Shown piece by piece: positions 13,243-13,555 of a DNA stretch of 13,555 nucleotides. The DNA lies in assembly GCA_029880105.1 (NCBI GenBank), contig JAOUPA010000041.1:1-13555 (forward strand), written 5' to 3'. Under the pieces are notes generated by a model that did not search any database, had not been told where the DNA came from, and was given only the letters and a program-made list of their open reading frames with translations. The translations under genes were made by a program, and so were the position numbers. The DNA is from Gammaproteobacteria bacterium. Lineage in GTDB: Bacteria; Pseudomonadota; Gammaproteobacteria; SZUA-229. Position 1 is the stretch's first letter. Each line of letters begins with the position of its first letter.

Positions 13243-13555
13243 TTAAGTTTTCAAGTTAAAAATATTCACCAGTCCCCTGGCCTTGGCACGTGTCTCGTCC
13301 AGTTCGCGTAAGGGATCAGAATCGGCAACAATACCACCGCCTGCCCTGAAACTAATTTTATTTCCTGCCCTAAGCATGGTTCGAATCAGGATATTAAGAT
13401 CCATGCTGCCATCACGATTGATGTAACCAACGGAGCCAGTATAAGCGCCACGTTGTTCCTGTTCCATCTCGATTAATATTTCCATGCATCGTACTTTAGG
13501 GCAACCGGTAATTGTACCGCCGGGAAATACGGCCCTGATTACATCAATCGGCGTT
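13243..13555 (-). CDS. pabB: Aminodeoxychorismate synthase component I, C-terminal part (runs off the window)
   Basis: PabB aminates chorismate, using ammonia from PabA, to form 4-amino-4-deoxychorismate, the substrate of PabC next door. About 103 C-terminal residues are present and the frame is open to the right edge. The fragment begins TPIDVIRAVFPGGTITGCPK, followed by VRCMEILIEMEQEQRGAYTG, SVGYINRDGSMDLNILIRTM, FRAGGGIVADSDP and ELDETRAKARGL. These are the terminal blocks of the chorismate-binding enzyme family. PGGTITGCPK fits PabB better than TrpE, which usually reads GTLSGAPK at this point. The frame contains an internal ATG at 13485 that is not the true start. Adjacency to pabC supports the assignment. 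Confidence 0.93.
   Translation of the reverse strand, partial: TPIDVIRAVFPGGTITGCPKVRCMEILIEMEQEQRGAYTGSVGYINRDGSMDLNILIRTMLRAGNKISFRAGGGIVADSDPLRELDETRAKARGLVNIFNLKT

Noticed and set aside
1..13555. CRISPR arrays, tRNA or rRNA genes, insertion sequences, toxin-antitoxin or defence modules
   Set aside because: No regularly spaced repeats, tRNA-like folds, transposase motifs or defence domains were seen; nearly all sequence is accounted for by conserved metabolic and housekeeping genes.

Overview
The window looks like a piece of a gammaproteobacterial chromosome of moderate GC content; no genus can be assigned. The reasons are the long membrane-type acyl-CoA dehydrogenase FadE, the pairing of a GacA/UvrY response regulator with uvrC, a PilZ protein very close in sequence to the type IV pilus PilZ of Pseudomonas, and the order pabC-mltG-tmk-holB-pilZ-tatD. 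All identifications come from reading motifs and comparing with remembered family sequences; no search was run.

Layout. (1) Positions 1-917, minus strand: a GacA/UvrY-type response regulator followed 148 bp later by the first 32 codons of uvrC, which runs off the left edge. (2) Positions 918-1165: a divergent intergenic region with several inverted repeats; a 17-bp tandem duplication spans the gacA start codon. (3) Positions 1166-7900, plus strand: a tight four-gene cluster with a permuted papain-fold (YiiX/YaeF-like) putative hydrolase or acyltransferase, then fadE, a FadI-like thiolase and a FadJ-like hydratase/dehydrogenase. The last three supply every catalytic step of one turn of fatty acid beta-oxidation. 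(4) Positions 7924-13555, minus strand: an almost gapless eight-gene string, in transcription order pabB (3' part), pabC, mltG, tmk, holB, pilZ, tatD/ycfH and ung. Genes are separated by at most 28 bp or overlap by 4 bp, so they are probably one operon.

How the genes work together. FadE oxidises acyl-CoA to enoyl-CoA, FadJ hydrates it and oxidises the hydroxyacyl-CoA, and the thiolase releases acetyl-CoA. The papain-fold gene ahead of them has intact His, Glu and Cys candidates and could act on a lipid or acyl substrate, but that is inference. In the minus-strand operon, PabB and PabC make p-aminobenzoate for folate, Tmk makes dTDP, HolB is a clamp-loader subunit, MltG trims nascent glycan strands, PilZ serves type IV pili, TatD is a metal-dependent hydrolase/DNase, and Ung removes uracil from DNA.

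Most of the window is conserved housekeeping sequence, and I see no defence system, mobile element, CRISPR array, rRNA or tRNA. The points most worth a second look are the tandem duplication that rewires the gacA start, the papain-fold gene in the fad cluster, and a His-to-Pro change in the signature motif of Ung.
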